DNA from: Tomocerus qinae
Taxonomy: Eukaryota > Arthropoda > Collembola > Entomobryomorpha > Tomoceridae
Direction of reading: 5' to 3'
DNA length: 64,000 bases
Assembly (NCBI GenBank): GCA_020055645.1
Contig: CM034546.1
Location: 1,736,001 to 1,800,000, forward strand
Shown here: positions 25,054 through 37,071 of the stretch, piece by piece
Layout: each line of letters starts with the position of its first letter
Numbering within the stretch: position 1 is the first letter of the stretch
Notes under the pieces: generated by a model
Told to the model about the DNA's origin: nothing
The model's database searches: none
Seen by the model: only the letters and a program-made list of their open reading frames with translations
Position numbers and translations under genes: made by a program

Positions 25054-28000
25054 ATGATGCCACTTTTCCACATTTGTGAAACTTTATTTTATTTTTTTGC
25101 ATTAATTTCGGTATAACTAGCCAATTCAATAACCTTTTAAAAATGCATTATAATTCTTCCATATATTTAAACATGTGTTACTTATTATATAATTATTTTA
25201 TTCAGATAGGAACAGGGCAAGAGGCCACAGGACAGGCGCCGAAGAAAGGATGTCAACGATTCAATGGACATTATGTAAAATCGTATGGCAAAGTTTGTTG
25301 CCAAAATGAGACCTTCTACAATCCTTTTATCTATAACGATAAAGGGAGTAGGGATTGTTTTCAGGAGTTACGTTGGGTGGATTCTGATGATTTACCTACA
25401 TCAATGGTTAGTAGAAAATCAAGTTTGTGTGTTTTAATTTTATGCAAATAATATTACCGTGTAAGGCCAATTATAGATTTCAACTGTTTTGACAAATTGC
25501 AGTAACTTTACCCAGTTTACTATTAATTTAAAATAGAGAAGTTATTTCCTAATCCGTATTAGCTTAATTAAAGGTTCTATGACAATACACTCACTTTGGT
25601 TTCCTAGCAACGAATATTTATACGTTGTCAATATTTTGCTAAAAGCATTTTTAAATAAGGAAATGTCAAAAATCGTATGGCAATTATGAACATTACCATT
25701 TTTATCAGAAACCTTTTGTCAAACTGCCTTTTGCCAAATTGACCGATCACCCTAATAAGCAGGCAATAATCGTCTTTTAGCACCATCTTGGTTATTTTCT
25801 CCCTTGCGATAGAAAAATTTTTACCACTATAATAACTAAAGCCTGATATTTAGGTAAAAACATGTTTTTTATGTTTTAGAATTCAGTCCTGAAACTGGGC
25901 ACAATTTTAAAAACAGTCTAGCTGTTTTAACGTATGGTCATTGGTCTAAAAAATTAGATATAATTACCGTGTAACGTCGTTTTGATTTTTTTGTATATAT
26001 TTTGTTTTTGTACATATTTCTGTAACTGTTTTATATGTTTTACCATCTACTAATTAAAATATTTACCTAATTTAACTTTTCAGTGGAGACAGCACTTATG
26101 TGTCCTTAAGTCAGCCGGCGTGGTAGGTATATAAAAAAGAGACTAATCTCTATATAATAAACACAGAAGGAAAAAATCTTACCTATCTATCTATCTATGT
26201 AACTATGTCTGGTAGGACAGCCTACGGAACCTGCATATATTGCGTAACGCAAAACCCACTCCCCATGTGCAACGCAAATGCTGCATCCAACACTTTTGAG
26301 TACCTCCTCCTCCCATCAACTGCACACGTAATATATGCATGTACCTTAGAAGCAAAAAATCAAAATGCGCAAGACGAATTCCTCTAAACAACCGAAATGA
26401 GTCGTTTCATATTATTATGAAATCAACACAATAATTGAAATTAACATAAGAAGGTTGAATGGTGGTGAGTCGTGATTGGATGGAAATGATTAGCGAAAGG
26501 GGACATTTCGTAATGATCGTAATGTGGCTTATTAAATAGCATTTGAAAACGTCTAATACAAATTGGTTATGCTATGTCAACAAATCTAATACATAATCAC
26601 GTTTCATTTCATTTTTTTTAAATAAATGAATACACTAAATAACATCCATTTCTAAAGAAAATGGATACAAATTTTGACATTTAAACCCTCAATAGTTGAA
26701 CTTGTTTTCTCATGTTATATGTTAAGTCTTTGCAATATTTTTAGTAGAGCTGGGTTTAATTTTTTACTACCCTCTTGACTCTTGATTCTTTTGGCAGTTG
26801 GCTCACCTTTTTATAGAATTAAATAATAGTGCTGGGTAGCTAACTTTTCTTAAAAAATATTTATCCATAAGTTGTACTCTTAGAATTTGTACGGTTTTCC
26901 AAAATCCCAGGGGGAATCTTATTTTTCTGATTTAAAAGGGAGCTTTTTGGTGACTTTGTTTGTGGGATTTTGTTTCAAAAATGGAGTCTTTCATTATTCC
27001 CTGCATTTGAAGCTACCATGTACAGTTAATATTTTGGTTTAGGAAATTCCTTTTTATCAGGAAGTTGGGGCTGCAGCTGATTTATCCACCACTATAGAGG
27101 TTAAAGTATTTTAATTTAAATATACTTTGTATTTACAAAGTTAACAAAATAACCTATATTGGTATGTTTTCGAAATTGTTTTTATTACTGTGAAGAAGGG
27201 TAGCCTGCTAGCTGCTGAATTTCTCTTGAGTGCTAGATTTGCCCTTTAGCTGGGTTCACTAGTAAAATATAATAAAATATTCACAAAGTATCTCATCCCC
27301 CCAATTTTATTTTGTGTTTATCTTTTTTTGATGTAGAAAGACGAAGATCTGACAACTTTTAAAGGGTTTTTGGAATATATGTCAAAAAATTATACGGAAC
27401 CCTTGAAATCTAAAATATTGGAATCGATTGAGCCATGCAATGGTCGTGCAATATTTACTTGCAATACAATATTTAAATAATTATTTTGTGATATTTAAAT
27501 TTCGTTATTGCCAACAGAAGCAGAATCGGAAAAAGATGAATGGAAAATGTTGCAAATGTTTTATGTCTGCATGTACAAATCAGAACGTAAGGTACACAGC
27601 ACAGAATAAGTATAACTTTTATTACAGATAATAGGTAATCAAATTAATGAAAACCAAATTGTAAAATAAACACCAAATGGTACACAAAAGTATTGACTAC
27701 TTGTTTGTATAATTGTTTGTTGCAAGTATAATGAAATTAGAATTGATTGTGTTTAAGGTTTGCCATCAGCCCTACGGTAACGTGAGTGAAGCTTATGTCA
27801 CAACTTCAGCAACAAGATCGGTATTTTGTGAATCGCTTACGAATATTTTCTCAGTTTGCTTCTTAACTTTCTATGCAGTTTAAATAATGTAATTGGTTAT
27901 TGCAATTTGTATGGTAGAAATATTGCCAGCCAGATGAAGATTTTCCCTATTTTGGTCTACATTGCTGCAAAGGGAAGCCTGTTCCAATTTCGCCAGATTA

Positions 28001-29812
28001 TTTGAGCAGTGGATTACTAGCAAAGAGCATTACTGCTTCTTTAGAATTAAAAAATTGCACGCAGTCATACAATGACCGTCAGAAAGAGTTATCACCAAAT
28101 CAAAATGCAACAAAGGTGAGCATAATCACGGAACAGAAAAGGTTTTGCATTTTTCATAAATAAATGGGAGTTAAGGCTGGAATTGGACTTGGGATGTTAT
28201 CTTGACGGATTATTGCAATGTAAAATGCCAAAAATTTGTGCAACACAAAAACCAGAGAAATTCTTGATTTAAATTTAATGACATCAACACATAATTCAAT
28301 AAAACCTAATTTCAATGTTCCTGTGTTATGAAAATTGTAAGGTTATATTATCCATAATATTTGGTATACTAAAATATTTTTTTAATTATTCAATAGTGTG
28401 ATAGTGCTTGTTGGTTAACAAGAAATCCATATGTAAGTTACTGTTCCAATTTTATACTAATTTGAATCAATGATTTATGAAAATGATAAAACTTCGCTTA
28501 CACAATTACAGACAACAAGAGAGGCTTTGAAAATTGATGTTGAACAGTTGAAGAAATATTTGTTCTCTATTTACTCGGATACTACAAAAAAAGATTTATT
28601 CCCTTTATTTGATAAATACCAGGAAATGAAATTATTCGGAAATTCCACCAAGTCTTTAACGGAGTTAGGTAATTATCTATTTTACATTTGTTTTGCCCTA
28701 AAACTTTGCTATTTAACTATATTTACCATTTTATACAGAGTGAACTAATTAAAATGATGTCACCGGTCTATTAATTAATTAGGGTCCCATGGTAGTTTAA
28801 TTACAAGAATGAATCGATCAAGAAGTGTAAGTGTAGTTAAAGGGTAACTACCTTAGTTATGTTGCACAACAACGAATGTTTATAACATGGGGATCACCAT
28901 ACTAACTAATTAAACATCAGACTCCACATACTCATTGTAGCGTTATGACCAGTAATTATTTATATTATCTCCAGCCGTAGTAAATGTGTATATCGTCAGC
29001 TTAATATTACAAGGTAACAAGCCATTTTATCATGACTGCTACAAAGTAACAAGCCATTTTATCATGGCTGGTACAAAGTAACAAACCATTTTATCATGAC
29101 CGCGACAAAGTAACAAACCAATGCATCAGGAGTTAGGTTTGTTACATTGTCGCAGCCATGATAAAATGGTTTGTTACTTTGTCTCAGCCATGATAAAATG
29201 GTTTGTTACTTTGTCTCAGCCATGATAAAATGGTTTGTTACTTTGTCTCAGCCATGATAAAATGGTTTGTTACTTTGTCTCAGCCATGATAAAATGGCTT
29301 GTTACTTTGTAGCAGTCATGATAAAATGGCTTGTTACCTTGTAATATTAAGCAGACGATATATGCTACCATATAGAATGTATTTTTTCAAAAGCTAATAC
29401 TTTTGAAAAACTGAGTTGAAAAAATGTGGAAACAAGAAGGAAAATATATTGACCAAATCTAAAATCGGATTTTCCAATTTTTTAGTTTTCATTCTCAAAT
29501 TTGAAATTTAAACGACTTTATTCTTCTTTTACTATTACTTCAAACGTTTTTTGATACTTAAAAAAATGTTTATATTATCTGTAGTACAAGTTATGAGCGG
29601 GATTGAAACCGAGTCTGTGCAGATCAAATACTACTGCAAACTACACGAATTCGTTTCCGATATATTGGAGATTATGACTATGGATGACGTTAGTAATTCA
29701 CATTTTGAAGATGTTTATTAATATTTTGATTAAAATTGGCATTTTCTGTATTTTTGCACAGTACTGTTTTGACGAAACCTATGCGAAACATACGTTGGAT
29801 CATGGCTTTTGA
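25054..29812 (+). CDS. Secreted two-module Cys-rich protein, family gene 4 (11 exons, ~361 aa)
   Basis: Exons: 25054-25110, 25206-25406, 26084-26122, 27337-27442, 27518-27591, 27758-27820, 27918-28115, 28397-28432, 28512-28668, 29585-29688, 29762-29812. Signal peptide MMPLFHICETLFYFFALIS; two ATGs are adjacent and I take the first. Sixteen cysteines follow, eight per module, including CCQNET and CCKGK. Exons 3-6, 8 and 10 have exactly the lengths found in all paralogues. The gene is stretched by a Helitron-like insert in intron 3 and a foldback element in intron 9, yet every splice site and frame is intact. An AATAAA overlaps the stop codon (29812-29817). It pairs with gene 5. Function unknown. 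Confidence 0.85.
26147..27262 (+). mobile_element. Helitron-like non-autonomous element, copy 2, in intron 3 of gene 4
   Basis: It begins TCTCTATATAAT after a host A (26146) and ends CTAG before a host T (27263), the Helitron A|TC...CTAG|T arrangement. Copy 1 at the window start matches it in reverse complement. Intron 3 of gene 5 is only 97 bp, and its AAAATATTCACAAAATATC aligns directly with sequence after this insert, giving a paralogous empty site. The subterminal 3' hairpin is weak (GCTA...TAGC), which keeps the call short of certain. Confidence 0.65.
28989..29362. mobile_element. Foldback element of ~32-bp repeats in opposing orientation
   Basis: Left and right ends are inverted (TATATCGTC...GACGATATA). 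Inside, about three forward units containing AACAAGCCATTTTATCATG are followed by about six inverted units containing CATGATAAAATGGTTTGTTA. Intron 9 of gene 5 aligns across the site without it (near 33901-33920). No protein is encoded. It could extrude a long hairpin. Confidence 0.7.
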
Positions 29813-30514
29813 ATAAATAAAATGTGGACAATATGTTTTATTCTACGCCACTGAAAATATTTTGCAGTCTTTTTATTTCCATTATAAATTCAAATTCATT
29901 ATAGTGACATGCAAATCGTTATATTATTTGGATTTTTGGATTCAGAAAAATGCACGGTGGAAGTAATAAGGGAATATAATGCTAAATTTTGATCCTCATA
30001 TTGTATGTAAAGGGTCAACATTTATTAGAGCTTGTACCATCATATACTGCGGTGATGTGAATAACTCCGGTAGATTTAATGCAAGCAAATAAGATAAGTC
30101 ATAATCAGATCATCATGATAAGGATACTAAAAGAAATTCACGTTGTCCGGTTTATTGCAATTTATCCGGTCCTGATTTTTCATACTGGATAAATGATAGC
30201 ATTCTCCTTTAAACCAAACATATATTTGCTCATTGTGATTCACAATTTATAAAAGGGGGATTATTGTTATTACTAAATCGCGTGTGCAAATATTATAAAG
30301 CTATAAAACGATTTAACTATTTCTACACGAATTAATTTCACCATGCTAGTGCTATGGACATAAATCATTCAGGAGAAACTACAATCATTTTGTCCTTCAC
30401 ATTGAACTTCATTCACTTTTATACACCTTTTGTACTTATAATTGAAATCCACTTATTTAACACAAGCACTGACGATTTGAACTCATTACTAAGTGATTCT
30501 TCTGGTGAGGGAAT
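29813..30514. other. Gene 4 3' flank and gene 5 leader
   Basis: About 29890-30055 is repeated after gene 5 (about 34515-34680; shared TTATATTATTTGGATTT and ATGCTAAATTTT), marking the 3' edge of the duplicated unit. From about 30190 the conserved leader begins. No other gene seen. Confidence 0.55.
30248..30255 (+). promoter_or_regulatory. Putative TATA box of family gene 5
   Basis: TATAAAAG in a block shared with the gene 4 leader, 260 bases before the start codon. Conservation between the two paralogues supports it, but no transcription start is shown. Confidence 0.5.
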
Positions 30515-33500
30515 ATGATGGCACTTTTTCACATTAGTGAAATCCTATTTTATTTTGCTGCATTAATTTTGGTAACTAACAAATCCAATAACCTTTTAAA
30601 AATGCATCATAATTCTTTAATATTATCTCTTAATAATGTTGTACTAATTAATTGTTTTTCTCAGATAGGAACAGGGCAAGAGGTAACAGAACAGGCCCCG
30701 ATCGATAAATGTCAATTATTCAGTGGATATTATGTAAACCATGATGGCACAGTATGTTGCCAAAATGAGACCTTCTTCAATCCTCCAATTCTTCAATCCA
30801 ATGACAACGCAAGCTTGGAATGTTTTAAGGAACTACGTAGAGTGAACTCTGATGATTTACCTACAGCAATGGTAAGTAGATAATCATAAGATACGTTTAG
30901 ATTTAAAAAAAAATTATATTTATTACAAGATATCGCCCTCGTAATATTATTATACACATTGTATACATTACTAACCCCCTCAACTGTAATCGTAGATGAA
31001 TGAAGTTAGTTCTTTCATTACGTAGTTTAGATTGTTTTTATAATTGAGGTTATAATTGTTCAAGGTTGACATTTGTTGACAAATAGTGTTGAAACAAATT
31101 GGGTAATAATTTTGTCGACAATTTGAGGTTCTTCATGTTGTGCCATATACTAATTAAAATCAGAGTTCAACTAGCCGGTGGGTAGTGGCTGGGTGGCTAG
31201 GGGGTAAAAGTGGCTAGTGGGCGGGTAAAATGTCAGGTGGCTAGTGGGCAAAAGGGGCAAAAGGGGCAAAAGTAAAATTAAGGTTTCAAAAATAGCACAA
31301 AAAATTGCAAACATAACTCATGCAAGTAAACTAACTGTTTGTCATTGAAAATCGAAGTTAATAATATTCTAGTAAGCCTGTTTTTAGGCACGCATAAACG
31401 AAGAGACATCGATGCGACATCTATTTTGGTGGATGAACTACAATTTAGACTTTTTGCCCCTTTTACCCCTTTTGCCCCCTTTGCCCCTTTTGCCCGGGGG
31501 GGTGGGCAAAATGTAAAAAAGCCGGCTAAAACTGAACTCTGATTAAAATATTTATACACCTAATTAACCTTTTCAGTGGAGGGATCACTTATGTATCCTA
31601 AAGACAACCAGCGTGGTAAGTATTTAATTTGTAACAGATGTTATTTGTTTAAAATATTCACAAAATATCTCATTCTCCTAATTTTATTTTGTGTTTATCT
31701 TTTTTGACGTAGAAAGACGAATATTTGACAACTTTTAAAGGGTTCATGGAATATATGTCTAAAAATTATACGGAACCCTTGAAATCTAAAATATTGGAAT
31801 CGATTGAGCCATGCAATGGTACAATATTTACTTATAATAATGCTATATAATTCAATGCGATATAATATATATTTTATTGGTAACAGAAGCAGAATCGGAA
31901 AAAGATGAATTGAAAAAGTTGAAAATGTTTTATGTCTGCATGTACAAATCGGAACGAAAGGTACACAGCACAGTATAAATATTAACTTATAAACTTATAT
32001 ATATTAACTTATACATATTAAACATAATATTGCGTAATCAAATTGATGATCACCAAACTGTAAAATATTAGTACTAAATTGTACGCAAAAGCATCGGCTA
32101 CTTTCCTGCATAATTGTTTGTGTTTTTTAACAGCCACTTCCTTTTGTTGGTCATTTATTTGGGATTTTGTTAATTTTTTAACTGCATGAAAAATATTCAC
32201 ATTAACGAAATTACATGAGAAAAATTGAAATTTTAACGAAATTAGATTTTATTGTGTTTAAGGTTTGTCATCAGCCCTACGGTAACTTGAGTGACACTTA
32301 TGCCAAAATTTCAGCAAAAAGATCGGTATTTTTGCGAAACTTTTTTCAGTTTTTGTTTAGTCCTCCAGAGCAACTTATATAATGAAATTGGTTATTGCAA
32401 TTTGTATCTTAGAAATATTGCCAGCCAGAGGAAGATTTTCCTTATTTTGGTCTACATTGCTGCAAAGGAAAGCCTGTTCCCTATTCACCAGATTATTTAC
32501 ATACACGATTATCAGTAAAGATACTTACTGATTCGTTAGAGATAAAAAATTGCACGCAGTCATACAATGACCGACAGAAGGAGTTATCACCAAATCAAAA
32601 TGCAACTGAAGTGAGCATATCAAGCAGGGTTGTTGGTCGGGTCTTTTTATGGGTTGTTGGGATTTTTTGGCAAAAATAACGATAATGTGCACTAAAGCTC
32701 CATCGAGATACAAAGTATACGACCTTACCTGCAATTCTATTCGAAAGTGTAAACAAACATGTCAAGTGGAAACAAATAGCTTGCACGTTTTTACTTAATA
32801 AATATCACATGCAGATTATGACTATTATTACCATTACATAATTACATCTACTAAAACCGGGTTTTTCGATTCATTGATACCCAAACAACTGAAATAGGAA
32901 AAACCTTTTGTGATTTTGCGGTGGAAATTGGAATGCAATATATAGCAATCGAAAATGCAAATATTCGTCATTCGTGCCATAAAAAACCTTTAAAATTTAA
33001 AATTCTTAATAAGTCTTAGTGTACGACAATTAATAAGCCCCTTTCTTTATTCACGATCCTAGCCCCTAACTCGTCTGAACTAGATGAACAATTTAAACTA
33101 TTTTTGATGGGAACAGTGTCTCGGTTGTAGTATATCCGCGACGGTAGTAGAAGGATACACACTGTTCCCACCAAAAATAATTTAAATTATTAATCTAGTT
33201 CAGACGAGTTGGCATAGGATCGGGAATAAAGAAAGGGGCTTATTAAACCCAATTTCTGTGTTATGAACACTATAGTATTATGTATTATCCTTAATTAATA
33301 TGATACTAAAATGTGTTTTGAATACTACGCAGTGTGATAGCGCCTGTTCGTTAACAGGAATTCCATTTGTAAGTTACTTTTCCAAAATTATACTAATTTG
33401 AATCAATTATTTCTCTTATGAAAATGGTATTACCACGTTTATACAATTACAGACAGCAAGAGAAGCTTTGAAAATCGATGTGGAAGAGCTGAAGAAACAT

Positions 33501-34377
33501 TTGTTCTCTATATACTCGGATACTACAAAAAAAGATTTATTCCCTCTATTTGATAAATACCAGGAAATGAAATTATTCAATAATGACACCAAGTCGTTCA
33601 CAGAGTTAGGTATTTCTCTATTTTACTTACATTTGCTACTTAACTGTTAACAATGTTTATAAAGGGGCGAAGTAATCAAAATAATGTCACGGTTAATTAA
33701 TTAATCCGAGCCCCATTGTATATAGTGTATTTACACGGATGAATCGAAATAGATAAGTGAAAGGGCAACAGCTAAGTGTTAGTGTTCTGTTGCACAGCAA
33801 CGAATATTTATACCATGAGAAACACAATATTAAATGTATATCAACCTCAACCTATTAATTATAGTGTTAAGGACAGTATTAATTTCTCTCCAGTCGTAAT
33901 AAATTTAAAATAGTTACCATCTAAAATATAATTTTTTAAATGCCAAGACTTTTATAAACTAAGCTGAAAAAATTAAAACAAAATGGAAAATTTATTGGTC
34001 GAAGCTGAAGTGGTTCTTTTTAGATTTTCAGTATTCGTTCTCAAAATTGAACAACAATGATATAAATGACTCTGATTTGTTTCTAATAATTCAAAATTTT
34101 TTAAATTTTGATAGTTGAAAAATGTTTATATTGTCTATAGTACAAGATATGAATGGGATTGAAACCGAGTTTGTGCAGATCAAATACTACTGCAAACTAC
34201 ACGAATTCGTTTCCACTATACTGGAGGTTATAACCATGGATGACGTTAGTAATTCACATTTTGATGATAGTTATTAGTTATTGGTATTATTATTAAATTA
34301 AGCATTTAATTTTCTATATTTTTGCGCAGTATTGTTTCGACGAAACCTTTGCGAAAAGTATGCTTGCTCTTGAATAA
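30515..34377 (+). CDS. Secreted two-module Cys-rich protein, family gene 5 (11 exons, ~362 aa)
   Basis: Exons: 30515-30571, 30665-30871, 31577-31615, 31713-31818, 31887-31960, 32263-32325, 32413-32610, 33333-33368, 33453-33609, 34141-34244, 34330-34377. Signal peptide MMALFHISEILFYFAALIL, then IGTGQE as in gene 4. Module 1 cysteines: one before GYY, CC, CFKEL, LCILK, PCN, VCMYK, VCHQP. Module 2: YCQPE, CCKGK, NCTQS, CDSAC, YYCKL, YCFDE. Intron 2 carries a hAT-type MITE and intron 7 a foldback MITE. An AATAAA lies at 34497-34502. Gene 5 serves as the empty-site reference for insertions in gene 4. Function unknown. Confidence 0.85.
31161..31541. mobile_element. hAT-type MITE with exact 8-bp target duplication, intron 2 of gene 5
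   Basis: Ends CAGAGTTCA / TGAACTCTG are flanked by ATTAAAAT on both sides (31153-31160, 31542-31549). The same intron of gene 4 has a single ATTAAAAT (26053-26060) in aligned context, the empty site. Inner sequence carries GGGGCAAAA repeats and their inverse TTTTGCCCC near the other end. Confidence 0.85.
33031..33245. mobile_element. Foldback MITE in intron 7 of gene 5
   Basis: The arms are inverted over about 80 bases: TAATAAGCCCCTTTCTTTAT at the left and its near inverse ending at 33245, with GATCCTA, ACTCGTCTGAACTAGAT and TGGGAACAGTGT also mirrored. The loop lies near 33130-33145. Target duplication is ambiguous (TTAA or TA). Confidence 0.6.
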
Positions 34378-34701
34378 TTACTAAAAATGTTTGGGATGTG
34401 GACAATAAGTTTTATCTCATGCCATGGGAAATACTTTTCAGCTTTATTCCATTATGAATGCACAACCAATAGTTATTTTATGATAAAATAATTTCGAATA
34501 AAATAAACTAATACATTTATTGTGACATGCTTATGATTATATTATTTGGATTTGGATTCACGAAAATGAGACCTTGATATACAACACGATAAACACAACA
34601 AGGAAATATCATGCTAAATTTTAATCCTAATATCATCACGTAAAGGGTAAACATTCAGAGGTTGGACCATATAATAATGCCATGATAATAATAATATGTC
34701 C
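34378..34701. other. Gene 5 3' flank
   Basis: It holds the gene 5 poly(A) signal (34497-34502) and the duplicated 3' flank up to about 34680, which ends 22 bases before the end of the convergent IR frame. No gene seen. Confidence 0.5.
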
Positions 34702-37071
34702 TTACTTATTGCAGCCAACAAGTAGTTTAAGTTTAGCAACTGCAATTGCGGAAATTATCTTCATTCGTTGGAATAATGAAGCAAATGTATTTTTGGCTAT
34801 CTCTTTAAGTACTATTCGGCATTCCCACAGCATAACTGCGATAAAAGTTAATGTGACAGGCAAGCAAATAAAAAATATTGTTGGAATATTGGAATTGTAA
34901 AGTGTCAATGGTCGTGGAAGCTTTCTTTCCCAGCACGTTGTACATCGAGTGAAATTAAACGTATTGTAATATTCAAACCACTTATTGAAAATCCCAGAAT
35001 GGCTGAGGGCAAACAATCTTGGCTTTAGATACGAATTGAACAGCGGAATTTCCCGACTGATAATCCTAGCGTAAATTGGAATAGATAAAAACGAATTTCC
35101 TCCTTTCCAAAATATAACCATTTTTGTGGTTGAACTCCGCCATTCTTTGGATTCCAGTGAGAATCATTAAGCATTCGATGGAATTGAGAGCTTTGAAGGA
35201 AGAAAACAGAATTGTTACACTCTGATAGCCATTTTTGAGGAGAGATGTACGGAAATCCAGGATAAATTCGTAGGATTTCAAAAATTCGTTGCCCCAAATA
35301 TTCATATTTTTTAAATCCAAATCTCTTATACTGGTCAAACAATTCTGCAGTGTCTAGAGTCCATTTGAAAAAGAAATCACCGAAAGCAGTCGACTTTGAA
35401 AAGTAGTCAATAGCGGCCTCCACTGTACTTTGGTTATTTTCAGCAAAAAGTATATTGTTAGGAGAACTGATTTTATTACCACCGAAGTATTCACGCATAA
35501 TATTATGTTGAGTAGGTACGAACTGGAACATCAAAAGGGTGAAACTCGCTGGTTTCAAGAATAGCACCAAAAGCAGTAAACCCTGACAGATTTGCCAAAT
35601 GTTCAAGCGATTCAATTATTTTCACAGGTCTTGGCTCTACTAAATCGGAGATAACAATTCCTTTATAACAATTTGTCAGTACAATCAACATAAGTAACAA
35701 CGGACCAATAATTAGTTTCAGCCAAACTTTTTTCGCGGTTTTTTTCGATAAAGAATAGCTGATTTCCAAAATGTACGCATAGCAAATCAAAATTATTGGA
35801 ATGCTTTCATCTTTTTTGCTAAATGTTACACCGTGCACAAAAATAATTACAGACATGATTGACGCAATGATGGCCAGCCAAGCGTGGTATTGAAACGCTC
35901 GAATATATCCATAGTAAGATAGGTTTTCATCTTCCAGGACAGAGCAAGAAATAAAATTGTAAGAATCCTCTCTTGCTGTAAAGGCAGAAAAGTAAAGATC
36001 AGTTTCAAATAATGATTTGCTTTGGAAATTAACAAACATTTTGTATGGATTTCCTCTAGTAATATCACAACCGTACAATGCAACTTCAATTGTAGAATTG
36101 CGAAAATTTTCGAATACAAGTGAAGCAAGTGGGAGAGAAGCACTTCTCAGCATCGTATCTGTAAAGTAGGAATTTCGTATTGGTGGCCCAGTGAAGAAAT
36201 ACTTTTTATCTACGACATTGCCATCTTCTACGCATATCGTAGATTTTGTGGCAATAGTGCTTTCGGCGATAAACATTTTTGTTGCAAGTTGACGAATTTG
36301 TCCACCTGAACAGGATTTAGTGCATAAAGGCACCATTTTGTAAGAATATCGAACATTGAACAATTTTTGGGTTGAATCGAACTGTGGATTAGCGAAATAC
36401 ACAAAATCATCTTCATTTGATAACAAAAACCAAGTTTTGGACCAAAACAAGAGAAATGCTAAATTTGCGTTTTCATTCTCCCTTTCTGTAGCATCCAAAA
36501 GAAAATTGGAACCCGATTTTGCCAATGCAAATATATCTCTGTCTATTAGCAAGTACACAGAAACGTGTTCTGCAAAGGGGTACCATATTCTACCGAATCC
36601 TCGGTGAACTTCGGAATATTCTTTTACATTAGAAAATGTCTCACTTATATGGCTAGTCAGCATGATGTCTAAAAAATCTACAGGCTTGAAATTGACCACA
36701 ATATAAACCACACAAATGAAACGGCTCAACAACCGCGGAGATGATATTTTATTTGATCTACTATTTGCTAGGAACTGCATGCATCTCCAGATGCTTTCTG
36801 TTTCTGCAAATGTCTTTATTTTATCCGGTTTAACAAGTACAGATTTTGCAGAACAGACATCTTCTCCTAAATCCACTTTCAGTTTTGTTAGTGCGTAAGG
36901 CATATTGAGATTCTGCAATTCGTTACTCAAATCTTCGGGTGCTTCATCCAATCTGTTTAGTTGATATAGCAGATTAACGTAGCAATCTTTTTCAACTCGT
37001 AGCACGTCTTTCAATTTCCATCCCAATGAAAAATCCGAGATTAATAGCAATGAGAACAGTATTGCATTCAT
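34702..37071 (-). pseudogene. Ionotropic receptor (IR) gene 2, intronless, two frameshifts
   Basis: Signal peptide MNAILFSLLLISDFSLGW, a long divergent N-terminal region, M1 near residues 397-417 (WLAIIASIMSVIIFVHGVTF), then M3 (PLLLMLIVLTNCYKG) leading into IVISDLVEP, which matches the IR M3 end, and M4 near 34823-34888 (IPTIFFICLPVTLTFIAVML). The first frame stops at 35503-35505. The S2 lobe continues in a second frame from about 35525, and from about 35100 to the stop at 34702 in a third. Each shift equals one base. Full length would be about 790 codons, within the IR range. It lies tail to tail with family gene 5. Pseudogene or indel errors cannot be told apart here. Confidence 0.75.

Noticed and set aside
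29010-29340. CRISPR-like array of regular repeats
   Set aside because: The genome is eukaryotic, spacers are tiny and not unique, and orientation flips midway. It is a foldback element.
31278-31559. Collagen-like Gly-Ala-Lys repeat protein
   Set aside because: It arises from GGGGCAAAA repeats of a MITE in intron 2 of gene 5.
1363-34377. Firm naming of the five-gene family as odorant-binding proteins
   Set aside because: Cysteine spacing and the C-CC N-terminal part do not fit; kept only as a hypothesis.
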